A stretch of 64,000 nucleotides of DNA, from contig NZ_JADMJN010000002.1 of NCBI RefSeq assembly GCF_018780565.1, positions 496,001 to 560,000 on the forward strand, read 5' to 3'. The notes under the pieces are model-generated. The model saw only the letters and a program-made list of their open reading frames with translations, was not told where the DNA came from and made no database searches. Origin of the DNA: Rhodoferax sp. (GTDB taxonomy: Bacteria; Pseudomonadota; Gammaproteobacteria; Burkholderiales; Burkholderiaceae_C). Of this stretch, positions 52,596 to 61,286 are shown one piece after another (within the stretch, counting starts at the first letter, position 1; every line of letters starts with the position of its first letter). Position numbers and translations under genes: made by a program.

Positions 52596-53494
52596 TGATC
52601 ATGTCGACCGCCAACGCATCCATTCGCCCGGCCCTGCCGACGCCTAGCCTGTTTTTTCGGGAAGCCGGTGATGGCCCCGGCGTCGTGTGCATTCACTGCA
52701 ATGGGAGTAGCTCGGCCCAATGGCGCGGGCTGACGGACCGCCTGGCATCGCGTCACCGTGTGCTGGCCCCGGATACTCATGGCGCAGGCAAGGGGCCGTC
52801 ATGGCCCACAAGCCACCCGCTCTCCTTGCGCGACGAGCTTGTGTTGCTCGAGCCGGCGTTCGCGCGCGCTGGCAATCGGTTTGCGCTGGTGGGGCACTCT
52901 TACGGTGCGGCGGTGGCACTGATGGCGGCACTGCAGTTTCCCGATCGTGTGAGCGCGCTGGTGCTTTACGAACCAACGCTGTTTTCCCTGGTGGATGCCG
53001 CATCACCGCCACCCAATGATGCCGACGGTATCCGCCGAACCGTGGAGACGGCCAGCGCCGCCGTGGCCGCGGGCGACCTGAACAGGGCGGCGGAGTTGTT
53101 CATCGACTATTGGATGGGTGCCGGCGCGTGGCAGGCGAAGCCTGAGGCCCAGCGCGGAGCCATCGCATCGGCCGTGATCAATGTGCAGGGTTGGGGGCAG
53201 GCGCTCTTCGGAGAGACAACACGGCTAGCTGCCTTCCGTCGCCTGACGATGCCTGTTTTGCTCATGCTGGGTCGCGAGACAAGGCCATCTGCCAGAGCCG
53301 TGAGCGGGCTGCTGGGGCAGACCTTGCCGAATGTAGAAACGCTGACGCTCGATGGCTTGGGCCATATGGGGCCCATCACACACCCGGAAGTCGTCAATTC
53401 GGCGATTGACGACTTCTTCCGCCGAGTCAATGCCGACAAGAGCCCGGGCCCCGGCACCGGATCTGCCGGCGCTGCTCAAAATTCACGCCACTGA
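52595..53494 (+). CDS. Alpha/beta hydrolase
   Basis: A 299-residue enzyme of the alpha/beta fold. The nucleophile is Ser in LVGHSYGAAVAL, the His is in LDGLGHMGPITHPE, and the acid is probably Asp or Glu near MLGRETRPS. The oxyanion region is VCIHCNGSSSAQWRGL, similar to esterases and C-C bond hydrolases. Start ATG 52595 overlaps the methyltransferase stop; ATG 52601 would be two codons later. Substrate unknown. Confidence 0.85.
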   Translation: MIMSTANASIRPALPTPSLFFREAGDGPGVVCIHCNGSSSAQWRGLTDRLASRHRVLAPDTHGAGKGPSWPTSHPLSLRDELVLLEPAFARAGNRFALVGHSYGAAVALMAALQFPDRVSALVLYEPTLFSLVDAASPPPNDADGIRRTVETASAAVAAGDLNRAAELFIDYWMGAGAWQAKPEAQRGAIASAVINVQGWGQALFGETTRLAAFRRLTMPVLLMLGRETRPSARAVSGLLGQTLPNVETLTLDGLGHMGPITHPEVVNSAIDDFFRRVNADKSPGPGTGSAGAAQNSRH

Positions 53495-53543
53495 GTAACG
53501 GGGGGGGGCGGGCGGGCGAAAGCCCCGCCGGGTTGTAAAACAG

Positions 53544-53559
53544 TTGGCACATTCTTTGC
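53544..53559 (+). promoter_or_regulatory. Sigma54-like promoter upstream of the allophanate hydrolase operon
   Basis: TTGGCAC-N5-TTGC, with GG and GC 10 nt apart, matches the sigma54 consensus almost completely. The predicted transcription start (about 53571) is 23 bp before ATG 53594 and falls in the palindrome that follows. Confidence 0.72.
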
Positions 53560-53564
53560 GTTAG

Positions 53565-53580
53565 ATCTTGTATACAAGAT
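53565..53580. promoter_or_regulatory. 16-bp perfect palindrome, candidate GntR-type operator
   Basis: ATCTTGTATACAAGAT lies 6 nt after the sigma54 -12 GC and is centred on the predicted start of transcription. TTGTATACAA cores are typical of GntR-family operators. A near copy sits at the same distance from the other sigma54 site, at 60058-60073. Confidence 0.65.
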
Positions 53581-53593
53581 TGGATGCTTTGAA

Positions 53594-55282
53594 ATGGTGC
53601 ATACACAATTCCCCGCTGCCGGCCTGGCGCCACAAGCCTGGATATCGCAGTTTTCCGAGCCACTGGTCCTCAATGCCGCTGGCCCTCTTGCGGGCATGCG
53701 CTTCGCGGTCAAGGACAATATGGACGCCAGGGGCCTGCCGACCACGGCTGCCTGCCCGGCTTTTGGCCACATGCCCGAGGCGCATGCCAGCGTGGTGCAA
53801 AAGCTGCTCCAGGCTGGTGCGTCTCTGTTAGGCAAGACCAACCTGGATCAGTTCGCCTGCGGGCTCAATGGCACACGCTCTCCCTATGGCGCTGTGCCCA
53901 ATGCCTTCCATGCGGACTATGTGTCTGGCGGTTCCAGCTCGGGCTCGGCCTACGTGGTGGCGACGGGGCAGGCGGATTTTTCTCTGGGCACCGATACCGC
54001 CGGCTCGGGACGCGTGCCGGCCGGCTTGAACAACATCGTGGGCTTCAAGCCCAGCAAAGGCTTGATCAGCACGCGTGGCGTGTTGCCGGCGGCGCAAAGC
54101 GTGGATTGCATCTCGATCTTTGCGCGCACGGTGGATGTTGCCGCCAGAGTGCTGCAGGCCGCCATGGGGCATGACCCGCTGGACCCTTACTCACGCAAGC
54201 TCAAGCTTTTGAGCACGCCTTGGTCGGGACGCTTTCGCTTTGGTGTGCCGTCCATCCTGGAGTTCTTTGGCGATGCTGCATCCGAAGCCGCGTTTGCCCA
54301 GGCGCTTGCACGGCTCAAGGAGATGGGCGGAACGCCTGTGACCATTGATTACACGCCGCTGGCCCAGGCTGCTTCGCTCTTGTATGAGAGTGCATTGGTG
54401 GCAGAACGCTATGCCGCCATTCGTGCCTTTTTTGACGCGCATGAAGACCAGGTGATGGAGCCCGTGCGAAGCATCATTGCCAAAGGCCGGGACTACAGTG
54501 CTGCCGATCTGTACGAGGCGCAGACCCGGCTGGCGGCGCTCAATCAGCAGGTTGCTGCCATGTGGGAGGGCATTGACTTCCTGCTGGTGCCAACAGCACC
54601 CACGCACTACACCATTGCGCAGATGCAGGCGGACCCTGTTTTGCTCAATCGCAACCTGGGCGCGTACACCAATTTTGTCAACCTGCTGGACTATGCCGCC
54701 ATTTCGGTGCCCAGCTCGATCCGTGCCGACGGTTTGCCATTTGGCATTACCTTCATTGGTCCTTGCGCAAGTGATTGGCAGTTGGCCGAAATCGGGCAGC
54801 GCTATCACCATGCCTGCGGACTGACGCAAGGCGCCTTGGGCACACCCATGCCAGCGCCGCAGCCCTTGCCCGGCATTGCTAAGGAAAGCTCTCGCATGCG
54901 CTTGGCAGTGGTCGGTGCACATCTCTCAGGCATGCCGCTGAACGGCCAGCTGATCGAGCGCGGCGCCCGCTTGCTCAAGTCCACCACCACCGCCACGCGC
55001 TATCGCTTGTATGCATTGCCGGGAACAGTCCCCCCCAAGCCTGGCCTGCGCAGAGTGGCCGACGCAGGTGCCGCCATCGCACTGGAGGTGTGGGAGATGC
55101 CGCAGGAGCATGTTGGAAGCTTTCTTGCGCTCATCCCTGCGCCATTGGGGTTGGGCAATGTGGAGTTGGCCGACGGTAGCTGGGTGACCGGCTTCATCTG
55201 CGAAGGCCATGCCCTGGACAGTGCGCAAGACGTGACGCCACATGGTGGCTGGCGTGCCTACATCGGCTCGCTATCCAAATGA
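53594..55282 (+). CDS. atzF: Allophanate hydrolase
   Basis: Hydrolyses allophanate to ammonia and carbon dioxide, the last step of biuret and cyanurate degradation. The 562-residue protein has an amidase-signature domain with the Ser-cisSer-Lys triad: Lys40 in FAVKDNMDARG, VSGGSSSGSAYVVA, and DTAGSGRVPAGL. A second C-terminal domain from ~residue 430 (MRLAVVGAHLSGMPLN) and the size distinguish AtzF from ordinary amidases; urea carboxylase is not fused. It leads a co-directional operon with the ABC genes and atzGEH. The ribosome site is weak. Confidence 0.92.
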   Translation: MVHTQFPAAGLAPQAWISQFSEPLVLNAAGPLAGMRFAVKDNMDARGLPTTAACPAFGHMPEAHASVVQKLLQAGASLLGKTNLDQFACGLNGTRSPYGAVPNAFHADYVSGGSSSGSAYVVATGQADFSLGTDTAGSGRVPAGLNNIVGFKPSKGLISTRGVLPAAQSVDCISIFARTVDVAARVLQAAMGHDPLDPYSRKLKLLSTPWSGRFRFGVPSILEFFGDAASEAAFAQALARLKEMGGTPVTIDYTPLAQAASLLYESALVAERYAAIRAFFDAHEDQVMEPVRSIIAKGRDYSAADLYEAQTRLAALNQQVAAMWEGIDFLLVPTAPTHYTIAQMQADPVLLNRNLGAYTNFVNLLDYAAISVPSSIRADGLPFGITFIGPCASDWQLAEIGQRYHHACGLTQGALGTPMPAPQPLPGIAKESSRMRLAVVGAHLSGMPLNGQLIERGARLLKSTTTATRYRLYALPGTVPPKPGLRRVADAGAAIALEVWEMPQEHVGSFLALIPAPLGLGNVELADGSWVTGFICEGHALDSAQDVTPHGGWRAYIGSLSK

Positions 55283-55329
55283 AATGAAACGCCCGAAAAA
55301 TTACCTACTCAACCCGAAAGGAAAATACC

Positions 55330-56361
55330 ATGACTGACTCGAACAACGCCACGCCCATCAGCGCCACCTCTGCAAACACCGACGGCACCTCCCGCCGGCA
55401 GGTATTGCAGCGCGCTGGTCTGGCACTGGGCGCCCTGGCAATGCCTGCCCTGGTACGCGCTCAAAGTGGCCCCAAAATTCGCGTGGGGTACTGGCCCATC
55501 GCTGCCGGACTGCCGTTTTACGCCGCTGTGGAACTGGGCTACTTCAAAGAGGCCGGGCTGAACGTCGAAGTGGTGCGCTTCGCTGGCGCCCAGCAGATCA
55601 TGGAAGGCATGCTGGCCGACCGGGTCGACGGCAGTGCCAATGGCACGGGCTCGGCCAACATTGCGGTGGGTGAAATCGCCGCGCCCGGTTCTTTCAAAAT
55701 CTTTTGCTCCAACCCGAGCAATGTGAAGAATGTTCTGGATGAAATCATCGTGCCGATTGGCAGCACGGCCAAAACCATTGCCGATCTCAAGGGCAAGCGT
55801 GTGGGCTCCGGCCCCGGTATCCAAAACGTGACCCTGGCCAAAACCGTCCTGGAGCGCGCCGGCGCGACCGGGGCCACCGTGGTTGAGCTGCCCATCGGTC
55901 AACACGTTGCCGCATTGGCGGCGGGTCAGCTGGACGGCTGCTACACCCTGGAGCCCACCGGCACCATTGGCCGCTTGAACGGCACCACCCGCGTGCTGGA
56001 AGCCGGCGTGATCTCCAAGTATGTACTGGGCGACCCGATGGCTCCCTGGTTTGGTGGCTCCGCCTCACTCACGGCCAGCTTCATCAAGGCCAATCCAGAG
56101 GCCGCCAAGAAATACATCACAGCCTACGGCAAAGGTGTGGCTTATGTGCGCAGCAAGCCGGCCGAGGCGCGTCAGTTCCTCAAGGGCTACACCGCCATTG
56201 AAGGCGCACTGACCAGTGAGGTGCCGCTGGCGGCCTACACCATGTACAACGAGTTCACACCGGCTGACATCGGGCACTTCCAGAAATTCTTTGACCTGTT
56301 CTCGGAAAAAGGCGTTTTCTCGTCGCGCCTGAAGGTCGACTCCATGCTCTACAAGGGATAA
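55330..56361 (+). CDS. NitT/TauT-type ABC transporter substrate-binding protein
   Basis: A 343-residue periplasmic binding protein with a twin-arginine-like signal (SRRQVLQRAGLALGALAMPALVRAQ). The mature part, from IRVGYWPIAAGLPFYAAVELGYFKEAGLNVEVV in outline, matches the SsuA/TauA/NrtA group that binds small sulfonates, nitrate or urea-like compounds. AAAGGA before ATG 55330. Its permease and ATPase follow. Given the neighbours, biuret, allophanate or a related amide is the likely ligand. Confidence 0.88.
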   Translation: MTDSNNATPISATSANTDGTSRRQVLQRAGLALGALAMPALVRAQSGPKIRVGYWPIAAGLPFYAAVELGYFKEAGLNVEVVRFAGAQQIMEGMLADRVDGSANGTGSANIAVGEIAAPGSFKIFCSNPSNVKNVLDEIIVPIGSTAKTIADLKGKRVGSGPGIQNVTLAKTVLERAGATGATVVELPIGQHVAALAAGQLDGCYTLEPTGTIGRLNGTTRVLEAGVISKYVLGDPMAPWFGGSASLTASFIKANPEAAKKYITAYGKGVAYVRSKPAEARQFLKGYTAIEGALTSEVPLAAYTMYNEFTPADIGHFQKFFDLFSEKGVFSSRLKVDSMLYKG

Positions 56362-56366
56362 GCATC

Positions 56367-57209
56367 ATGGCTGCATCCACCACCACTGAAGCGCCGGTTG
56401 CGGGCACGCCCTGGGCGCCACCCCAAGCTGCGCCGCAGGCCAGCGTACCGCGCAAGCCGTCCTGGGACCGGGCGCTTCCCTTTATCGGCCCGGTTCTGCT
56501 GTTCATTGTCTGGGACGTGGTGGTGCGCTTTGGCTTCATCAAGCCAATTCTGCTGCCGCCGCCCGCGGACACGGTCACTTCCCTGATCAATGGACTGGCA
56601 GGCGGGCCTCTTCTGAAGGATTTTGTCGTGACGCTGTGGCGAACCTTCCAGGCCTTCATGATTGCCGCCGTTGTGGGCGTGCCGCTCGGTGTGGTGTTGG
56701 GTAGCAATGAGAAAGCGTATCGCTCGGTCGAGTTCCTGGTGGACTTCTTTCGCTCGACACCGTCGTCAGCGCTGATTCCGCTTTTTCTCATGATCTTCGG
56801 CGTTTCGGATATCAACAAGGTGGCGATCGCCGCTTTTGGTGCGCTGCTGATTGTGGTGTTCAACAGCGCCTACGGCGTGATCAACGCCCGCAAGCAACGC
56901 GTGATGGCGGCCAAGGTGATGGGGGCCTCGAGGTGGCAGACCTTCAAGGACGTGCTCATCTGGGAGAGCTTGCAGCCCAGCTTTGTCGGGCTGCGCTCCG
57001 CAGTCTCGATGGCGCTAGTGATCGTGATCGTGGCGGAGATGTTCATTGGCTCGGACAGTGGCCTGGGCAACCGCATCATCAATTCGCAGCAGGTGATGAA
57101 TGTGCGAGACATGTACGCCTCCATCCTGGCCGCGGGTGCCATGGGCTACACGCTGAATGTTCTTTTTCTCATGGCCGAGCGCCGCATTGTTCACTGGAGT
57201 GGAAGATGA
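56367..57209 (+). CDS. NitT/TauT-type ABC transporter permease
   Basis: A 280-residue inner-membrane permease. After a Pro/Ala-rich cytoplasmic lead come about six hydrophobic helices, with the EAA-like loop KVMGASRWQTFKDVLIWESLQPSFVGLRSAVSMA in outline. It starts 5 bp after the binding-protein stop and overlaps the ATPase gene by 4 bp. Confidence 0.9.
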   Translation: MAASTTTEAPVAGTPWAPPQAAPQASVPRKPSWDRALPFIGPVLLFIVWDVVVRFGFIKPILLPPPADTVTSLINGLAGGPLLKDFVVTLWRTFQAFMIAAVVGVPLGVVLGSNEKAYRSVEFLVDFFRSTPSSALIPLFLMIFGVSDINKVAIAAFGALLIVVFNSAYGVINARKQRVMAAKVMGASRWQTFKDVLIWESLQPSFVGLRSAVSMALVIVIVAEMFIGSDSGLGNRIINSQQVMNVRDMYASILAAGAMGYTLNVLFLMAERRIVHWSGR

Positions 57210-58027
57210 CTGAAGTACGCAATGGGCCGGTGTACGCCGATGTCCCCGCACCGATATTCAAGCCGGGACCGGCTGGCACCCACATCACCATCCGCGGGCT
57301 GACCAAATACTTTGCCGGTTGGCCGCTGTATGAGAACTTTGACCTGGACATCCCGAAGCACAAGATTGTGTCGGTGTTTGGGCCCAACGGCTGCGGCAAG
57401 TCCACCTTGATCAACATGATTGCCGGGCTGGTGCCGATCGACTCCGGCGAGATTCTGTTCGACGGCAAGTCGCTCAAGGACACCAAGATTGGCTACGTAT
57501 TCCAGAACTACCGAGAGGCCATGTTCCCCTGGATGCGCACCATCGACAACATTGCCTACCCGCTCAAGCTGGAGGGCAAGTCCAAGGCCGAGGTGGACCG
57601 CCGCATGGCCGAGTTGGTGGCTTCGTTTGACGTGAAGTTTGATCTGAACCGCTATCCCTATGAGCTGTCGGGCGGCCAGCAGCAAACCGCCTCCATCATG
57701 CGGGCCCTGGCCCCCAACCCCGAGGTGCTGTTTCTGGACGAGCCGTTCTCTGCGCTGGACTTTGAGATGACACTGTTCATTCGCGAAAAGCTGCAAGAGG
57801 TCTTCATGCAAACCGGCACCACCATGCTGCTGGTGTCGCATGACCTGGAAGAAGCGGTGTACCTGGCCGACGAAGTGCTGCTGCTCACCAAGCGCCCGAC
57901 CCGGGTGGCAGAGATTTTGCGCTACGGCGACCCGCGACCCCGCACGGTGGAGACGCTGAGTGAACCCAGTTTCATTCGCACCAAGAAACAAAGTCTGGAA
58001 ATCTTCCAGAGAGAGGTTCGGCGATGA
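57206..58027 (+). CDS. NitT/TauT-type ABC transporter ATPase
   Basis: A 273-residue ATPase with Walker A FGPNGCGKSTLINMIAGL, signature ELSGGQQQTASIMRALA, Walker B VLFLDEPFSALD and H-loop MLLVSHDLEEAVYLADEVLLL. Start ATG 57206 was chosen because it overlaps the permease stop (ATGA); the frame is open further upstream inside the permease gene. It overlaps atzG by 4 bp, tying transport to the amidase genes. Confidence 0.93.
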   Translation: MTEVRNGPVYADVPAPIFKPGPAGTHITIRGLTKYFAGWPLYENFDLDIPKHKIVSVFGPNGCGKSTLINMIAGLVPIDSGEILFDGKSLKDTKIGYVFQNYREAMFPWMRTIDNIAYPLKLEGKSKAEVDRRMAELVASFDVKFDLNRYPYELSGGQQQTASIMRALAPNPEVLFLDEPFSALDFEMTLFIREKLQEVFMQTGTTMLLVSHDLEEAVYLADEVLLLTKRPTRVAEILRYGDPRPRTVETLSEPSFIRTKKQSLEIFQREVRR

Positions 58028-58239
58028 CCGATGCTGACATCCTGGCCTATGTGCGAGCCAGCGCAGCCTTGCAAGGCCTGGCGCTTGACGAGGCGCGTGC
58101 TCTGCGCGTGGCGCAACACATGGCCCGCACGGCCCATCTGGCGCAGCTGCTGGACGGTGTGGCCATGGAGCCGCATGATGAACTGGCCGAAATATTCAGG
58201 CCTTTGGGCACTGAGCCTCCGTCAATAAACACTTTATAG
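58024..58239 (+). CDS. atzG: AtzG-like small amidase subunit (DUF4089)
   Basis: A 71-residue helical protein: MTDADILAYVRASAALQGLALDEARALRVAQHMART in outline, then LDGVAMEPHDELAEIFRP. It is the size and pattern of DUF4089/AtzG, the GatC-like subunit that stabilises the amidase AtzE, and it sits directly before atzE. The stop TAG lies in copy 7 of the 17-nt repeat. Confidence 0.85.
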   Translation: MTDADILAYVRASAALQGLALDEARALRVAQHMARTAHLAQLLDGVAMEPHDELAEIFRPLGTEPPSINTL

Positions 58240-58255
58240 CTATGAATAAAATAGC
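58239..58255 (+). repeat. 17-nt GCTAT/ATAGC repeat, copy 7
   Basis: GCTATGAATAAAATAGC bridges the atzG stop and atzE start; the ATG of atzE is inside it, and it reads A-M-N-K-I-A in the atzE frame. Confidence 0.55.
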
Positions 58256-59645
58256 ATTTCGAGGCATGACCGGGATTGACCTGGCGCGGGCAATCGCCAC
58301 CGGGGAGGCCAGTGCGGCGGAGGTCGTCGAGGCCTGCATCGCCCACATCGACGCCAGCGATGGACGCATCAATGCGTTCACTGGCAAGAGTTACCGGCGC
58401 GCCAGGCAAGAGGCTGCGGCCGTCGATGCTCGACGTGCTCGGGGAGATGCGTTGCCACCTCTCGCGGGTGTGCCCTATGCGGTCAAAAACCTGTTTGACA
58501 TGGAAGGTGAAGTGACCCTGGCGGGCTCGACGGTGAACCGCACCCATGCGCCGGCCGCTCAGGATGCCTTTCTGGTGGCGCAGATGAAGGCCGCCGGTGC
58601 CGTGTTGGTGGGCGCGCTGAACATGGATGAATACGCCTATGGCTTCACCACCGAGAACACGCACTACGGACCGGTCCGCAATCCGCATGATCTGAGCCGG
58701 ATTGCCGGTGGCTCCTCGGGCGGTTCAGGCGCAGCCGTGGCTGCAGGCCAGGTGCCGATCACTCTGGGCTCAGACACCAACGGCTCGATCCGCGTGCCTT
58801 CGTCGCTGTGCGGCGTCTGGGGATTGAAGCCCACGTTCGGTCGACTGTCGCGCCGTGGCTCCTACCCCTTCGTTCACAGCATCGACCATCTCGGTCCGTT
58901 TGCCGACAGTGTGCAGAGCCTGGCACTGGCCTATGAGGTACTGCAAGGTCCCGACCCGCTGGATCCCGGTTGCCACGTGACGCAGATTCAATCCGTGGGT
59001 TCGCTGGCGCGTGGGGTTGAGGGGCTGCGCGTGGGTTTGCTGGGGGGCTACTTCCATGAGAACGCCACACCGCCGGCTCGCGAAGTGGCCATGCTTGCGG
59101 CCAAGGCGCTGGGGGCCGTGGACCTGGTCGAGTGGCCCGATGCGGCGCTGGGCAGGGCGGCGGCCTTCATTGTCTCCGCCAGCGAAGGCGGCAGCCTGCA
59201 CCTGCCAGATTTGCGCACCCGGGCCGACGAGTTCGAACCGTTGTCGGTGGACCGTTTCATCTCCGGCGCTCTGCAACCGGCCTCCTGGTACTTGCGCGCG
59301 CAGCGTTTTCGCCGAATCTACCGGGATCGGGTCAATGCCTTGTTTCAGCAATGGGATGTGCTGCTGGCCCCGGCCACACCGGTCAGTGCCCCGGTGATCG
59401 GCACCGAATGGCTGGACATCAATGGCCAGCAACAGCCTTGCCGACCCTCTCTGGGCTTGCTCACGCAACCTATTTCTTTTGCGGGCTGCCCGGTGGTCGC
59501 TGCACCGATGTGGCCCACCGGCACGGGCGGCATGCCCATTGCGGTGCAGATCATCGCGGCGCCCTGGCGCGAAGACCTGGCCTTGCGTGCTGCATCCGCC
59601 TTGCAGCGGGCCGGGGTGGCGCATCTCAAACCTGTGGAGCTTTAG
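58242..59645 (+). CDS. atzE: 1-carboxybiuret amidohydrolase AtzE
   Basis: Amidase-signature enzyme of 467 residues that with AtzG deaminates 1-carboxybiuret to 1,3-dicarboxyurea in cyanurate catabolism. The triad is visible in [12 protein letters not shown] (Lys), [16 protein letters not shown] (cis-Ser) and [16 protein letters not shown] (nucleophile Ser). It resembles GatA but, with a DUF4089 partner and atzH after it, AtzE is the better name. Start ATG 58242 lies in the 17-nt repeat; ATG 58266 (MTGIDLAR) is an alternative start. Confidence 0.9.
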   Translation: MNKIAFRGMTGIDLARAIATGEASAAEVVEACIAHIDASDGRINAFTGKSYRRARQEAAAVDARRARGDALPPLAGVPYAVKNLFDMEGEVTLAGSTVNRTHAPAAQDAFLVAQMKAAGAVLVGALNMDEYAYGFTTENTHYGPVRNPHDLSRIAGGSSGGSGAAVAAGQVPITLGSDTNGSIRVPSSLCGVWGLKPTFGRLSRRGSYPFVHSIDHLGPFADSVQSLALAYEVLQGPDPLDPGCHVTQIQSVGSLARGVEGLRVGLLGGYFHENATPPAREVAMLAAKALGAVDLVEWPDAALGRAAAFIVSASEGGSLHLPDLRTRADEFEPLSVDRFISGALQPASWYLRAQRFRRIYRDRVNALFQQWDVLLAPATPVSAPVIGTEWLDINGQQQPCRPSLGLLTQPISFAGCPVVAAPMWPTGTGGMPIAVQIIAAPWREDLALRAASALQRAGVAHLKPVEL

Positions 59646-59646
59646 C

Positions 59647-60033
59647 ATGGACATCAATATTCCCGAGGTGCTGGCCGAAGTCGTGCACCAATCCGATCGA
59701 TATGAGCAGGCCCTCGTCACCAACGACGTGGCGGTGCTTGACGAACTGTTCTGGCGCAGTCCGCACACGCTGCGCTATGGCGCCACAGAAAATCTGTATG
59801 GCTATGACGCCATCTGTGAATTTCGCGCAGCGCGTCCGGCGCAAGGCCTGCAGCGCCAGGTCCTGCGCACGGTGATCACCACCTACGGGCGCGACATGGC
59901 CACCGTCAACATCGAGTTCCAGCGCATGGGTAGCGACCGCACCGGGCGCCAGAGCCAGACCTGGGCGCGCACGGAGCAGGGCTGGCGCGTGGTGGCTGCG
60001 CATGTGAGTTTGCTCACGATGCCACAGTCCTGA
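59647..60033 (+). CDS. atzH: AtzH/HpxZ-like protein (1,3-dicarboxyurea amidohydrolase)
   Basis: A 128-residue SnoaL/NTF2-like protein (DUF3225). The pattern [49 protein letters not shown] in outline matches AtzH and HpxZ. AtzH was described as decarboxylating/deaminating 1,3-dicarboxyurea to allophanate. It starts one base after the atzE stop and completes the atzG-E-H set. Confidence 0.87.
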   Translation: MDINIPEVLAEVVHQSDRYEQALVTNDVAVLDELFWRSPHTLRYGATENLYGYDAICEFRAARPAQGLQRQVLRTVITTYGRDMATVNIEFQRMGSDRTGRQSQTWARTEQGWRVVAAHVSLLTMPQS

Positions 60034-60037
60034 AATC

Positions 60038-60053
60038 CGGCACACATATTGCA
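60038..60053 (+). promoter_or_regulatory. Sigma54-like promoter upstream of the BMP transporter operon
   Basis: CGGCAC-N5-TTGCA, GG and GC 10 nt apart. The predicted start (about 60064) is 77 bp before ATG 60141 and falls in the palindrome-like element that follows. Confidence 0.68.
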
Positions 60054-60057
60054 TCCA

Positions 60058-60073
60058 TTCTTGAATACAAGAT
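60058..60073. promoter_or_regulatory. Second CTTGAATACAAG operator-like element
   Basis: TTCTTGAATACAAGAT differs from the 53565-53580 palindrome at two positions and lies at the same 6-nt distance from its sigma54 -12 box. Confidence 0.62.
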
Positions 60074-60140
60074 GGGTTTCTGCAAATCTGCACCATCTTG
60101 ACGCAATTCATCCACTGTCCTGATCCTCGGAGAACCTAAC

Positions 60141-61259
60141 ATGAGCCTGAGTAAATTGAACCGTCGTGACACCCTCAAATCCCTGGCTGCGATCGGCGCC
60201 GCGGGTACGCTGGGTGCCTGGAGCCAACACGCGCTGGCTCAAAAGCCATTAACGGTTGGCATCATCTACGTGGGCCCACGCGATGACTACGGCTACAACC
60301 AGGCACAGGCGCAGGCGGCCGCCGAAATCAAGAAGATGCCCGGCGTGAAAGTGGTGGAAGAAGAAAACGTGCCAGAGACCGCCGCCGTCCAGAAAACCAT
60401 GACCGGCATGATCATGCAGGACGGCGCCGCCTTGGTGATACCGACCTCTTATGGTTACTTCGATCCGCACATTCTGGCCCTTGCGCCCAAGCACCCCACG
60501 GTGCGTTTCGGTCACTGCGGTGGCTTGTGGACCGAAGGCAAGCATCCCAAGAATGTGGGCAGCTTCTTTGGCTACATCGACGAATGCCAGTACCTCAATG
60601 GCGTGATTGCCGGGCACATGAGCAAGAGCGGCAAGATCGGTTTTGTGGCGGCCAAGCCGATCCCTCAAGTGCTGCGCAACATCAACGCCTTTCTGCTGGG
60701 TGCGCGCTCGGTCAAGCCGGGCATTACCTGCAGCGTGATCTTTACCGGTGAGTGGTCCATGGCCATCAAGGAGGCCGAGGCCACCAACAGTCTGGCCGAC
60801 CAGGGGGTGGATGTGTTCACCATGCACGTGGATGGCCCCAAGGTGATTGTGGAGACGGCGGCCAAGCGCGGCAAAATGGTCTGTGGTTACCACGCCAGCC
60901 AAGCCAAACTCGCACCTCAGGCTTACCTGACCGGTGCCGAGTGGAACTGGACCACCGCCTACAAAACCCTGATCGAAGCCGCACAGTCGGGCAAGCCGCA
61001 TCCCAACTTCATCCGTGGCGGTTTGAAAGACGGTTACGTGAAAACGTCGCCTTATGGTGCCATGGTGAGCGATGCCGCCAAGAAAGACGCAGAGGGCATC
61101 AAGGCCAAGATGATGTCAGGCACCTTCGATATTTTCAAGGGCCCGATCAAGGACAACAAAGGCAACGTCGTCATTGCCGCGGGCAAGAGCTACAAGCAAA
61201 CGGATCTTGCGCTGGAAGGCATGAACTACCTGGTTGAAGGCGTGATCGGCTCCGTCTAA
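60141..61259 (+). CDS. BMP-family ABC transporter substrate-binding protein
   Basis: A 372-residue binding protein with a twin-arginine-like signal (NRRDTLKSLAAIGAAGTLGAWSQHALA). The mature sequence KPLTVGIIYVGPRDDYGYNQAQ and later CGYHASQAKLAPQAYLTG fit the Bmp/Med family, known for nucleosides and purines. GGAG precedes the start by about 10 bp. In this setting the ligand may be a urea-like or cyclic ureide compound, which is inference. Confidence 0.9.
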   Translation: MSLSKLNRRDTLKSLAAIGAAGTLGAWSQHALAQKPLTVGIIYVGPRDDYGYNQAQAQAAAEIKKMPGVKVVEEENVPETAAVQKTMTGMIMQDGAALVIPTSYGYFDPHILALAPKHPTVRFGHCGGLWTEGKHPKNVGSFFGYIDECQYLNGVIAGHMSKSGKIGFVAAKPIPQVLRNINAFLLGARSVKPGITCSVIFTGEWSMAIKEAEATNSLADQGVDVFTMHVDGPKVIVETAAKRGKMVCGYHASQAKLAPQAYLTGAEWNWTTAYKTLIEAAQSGKPHPNFIRGGLKDGYVKTSPYGAMVSDAAKKDAEGIKAKMMSGTFDIFKGPIKDNKGNVVIAAGKSYKQTDLALEGMNYLVEGVIGSV

Positions 61260-61286
61260 AGCAGCCCCCATCGGCCACCAGCCACC

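Noticed and set aside
53505-53536. GC-rich hairpin after the alpha/beta hydrolase gene as an intrinsic terminator
   Set aside because: The stem is G-tract-rich with imperfect pairing and is not followed by a T run.
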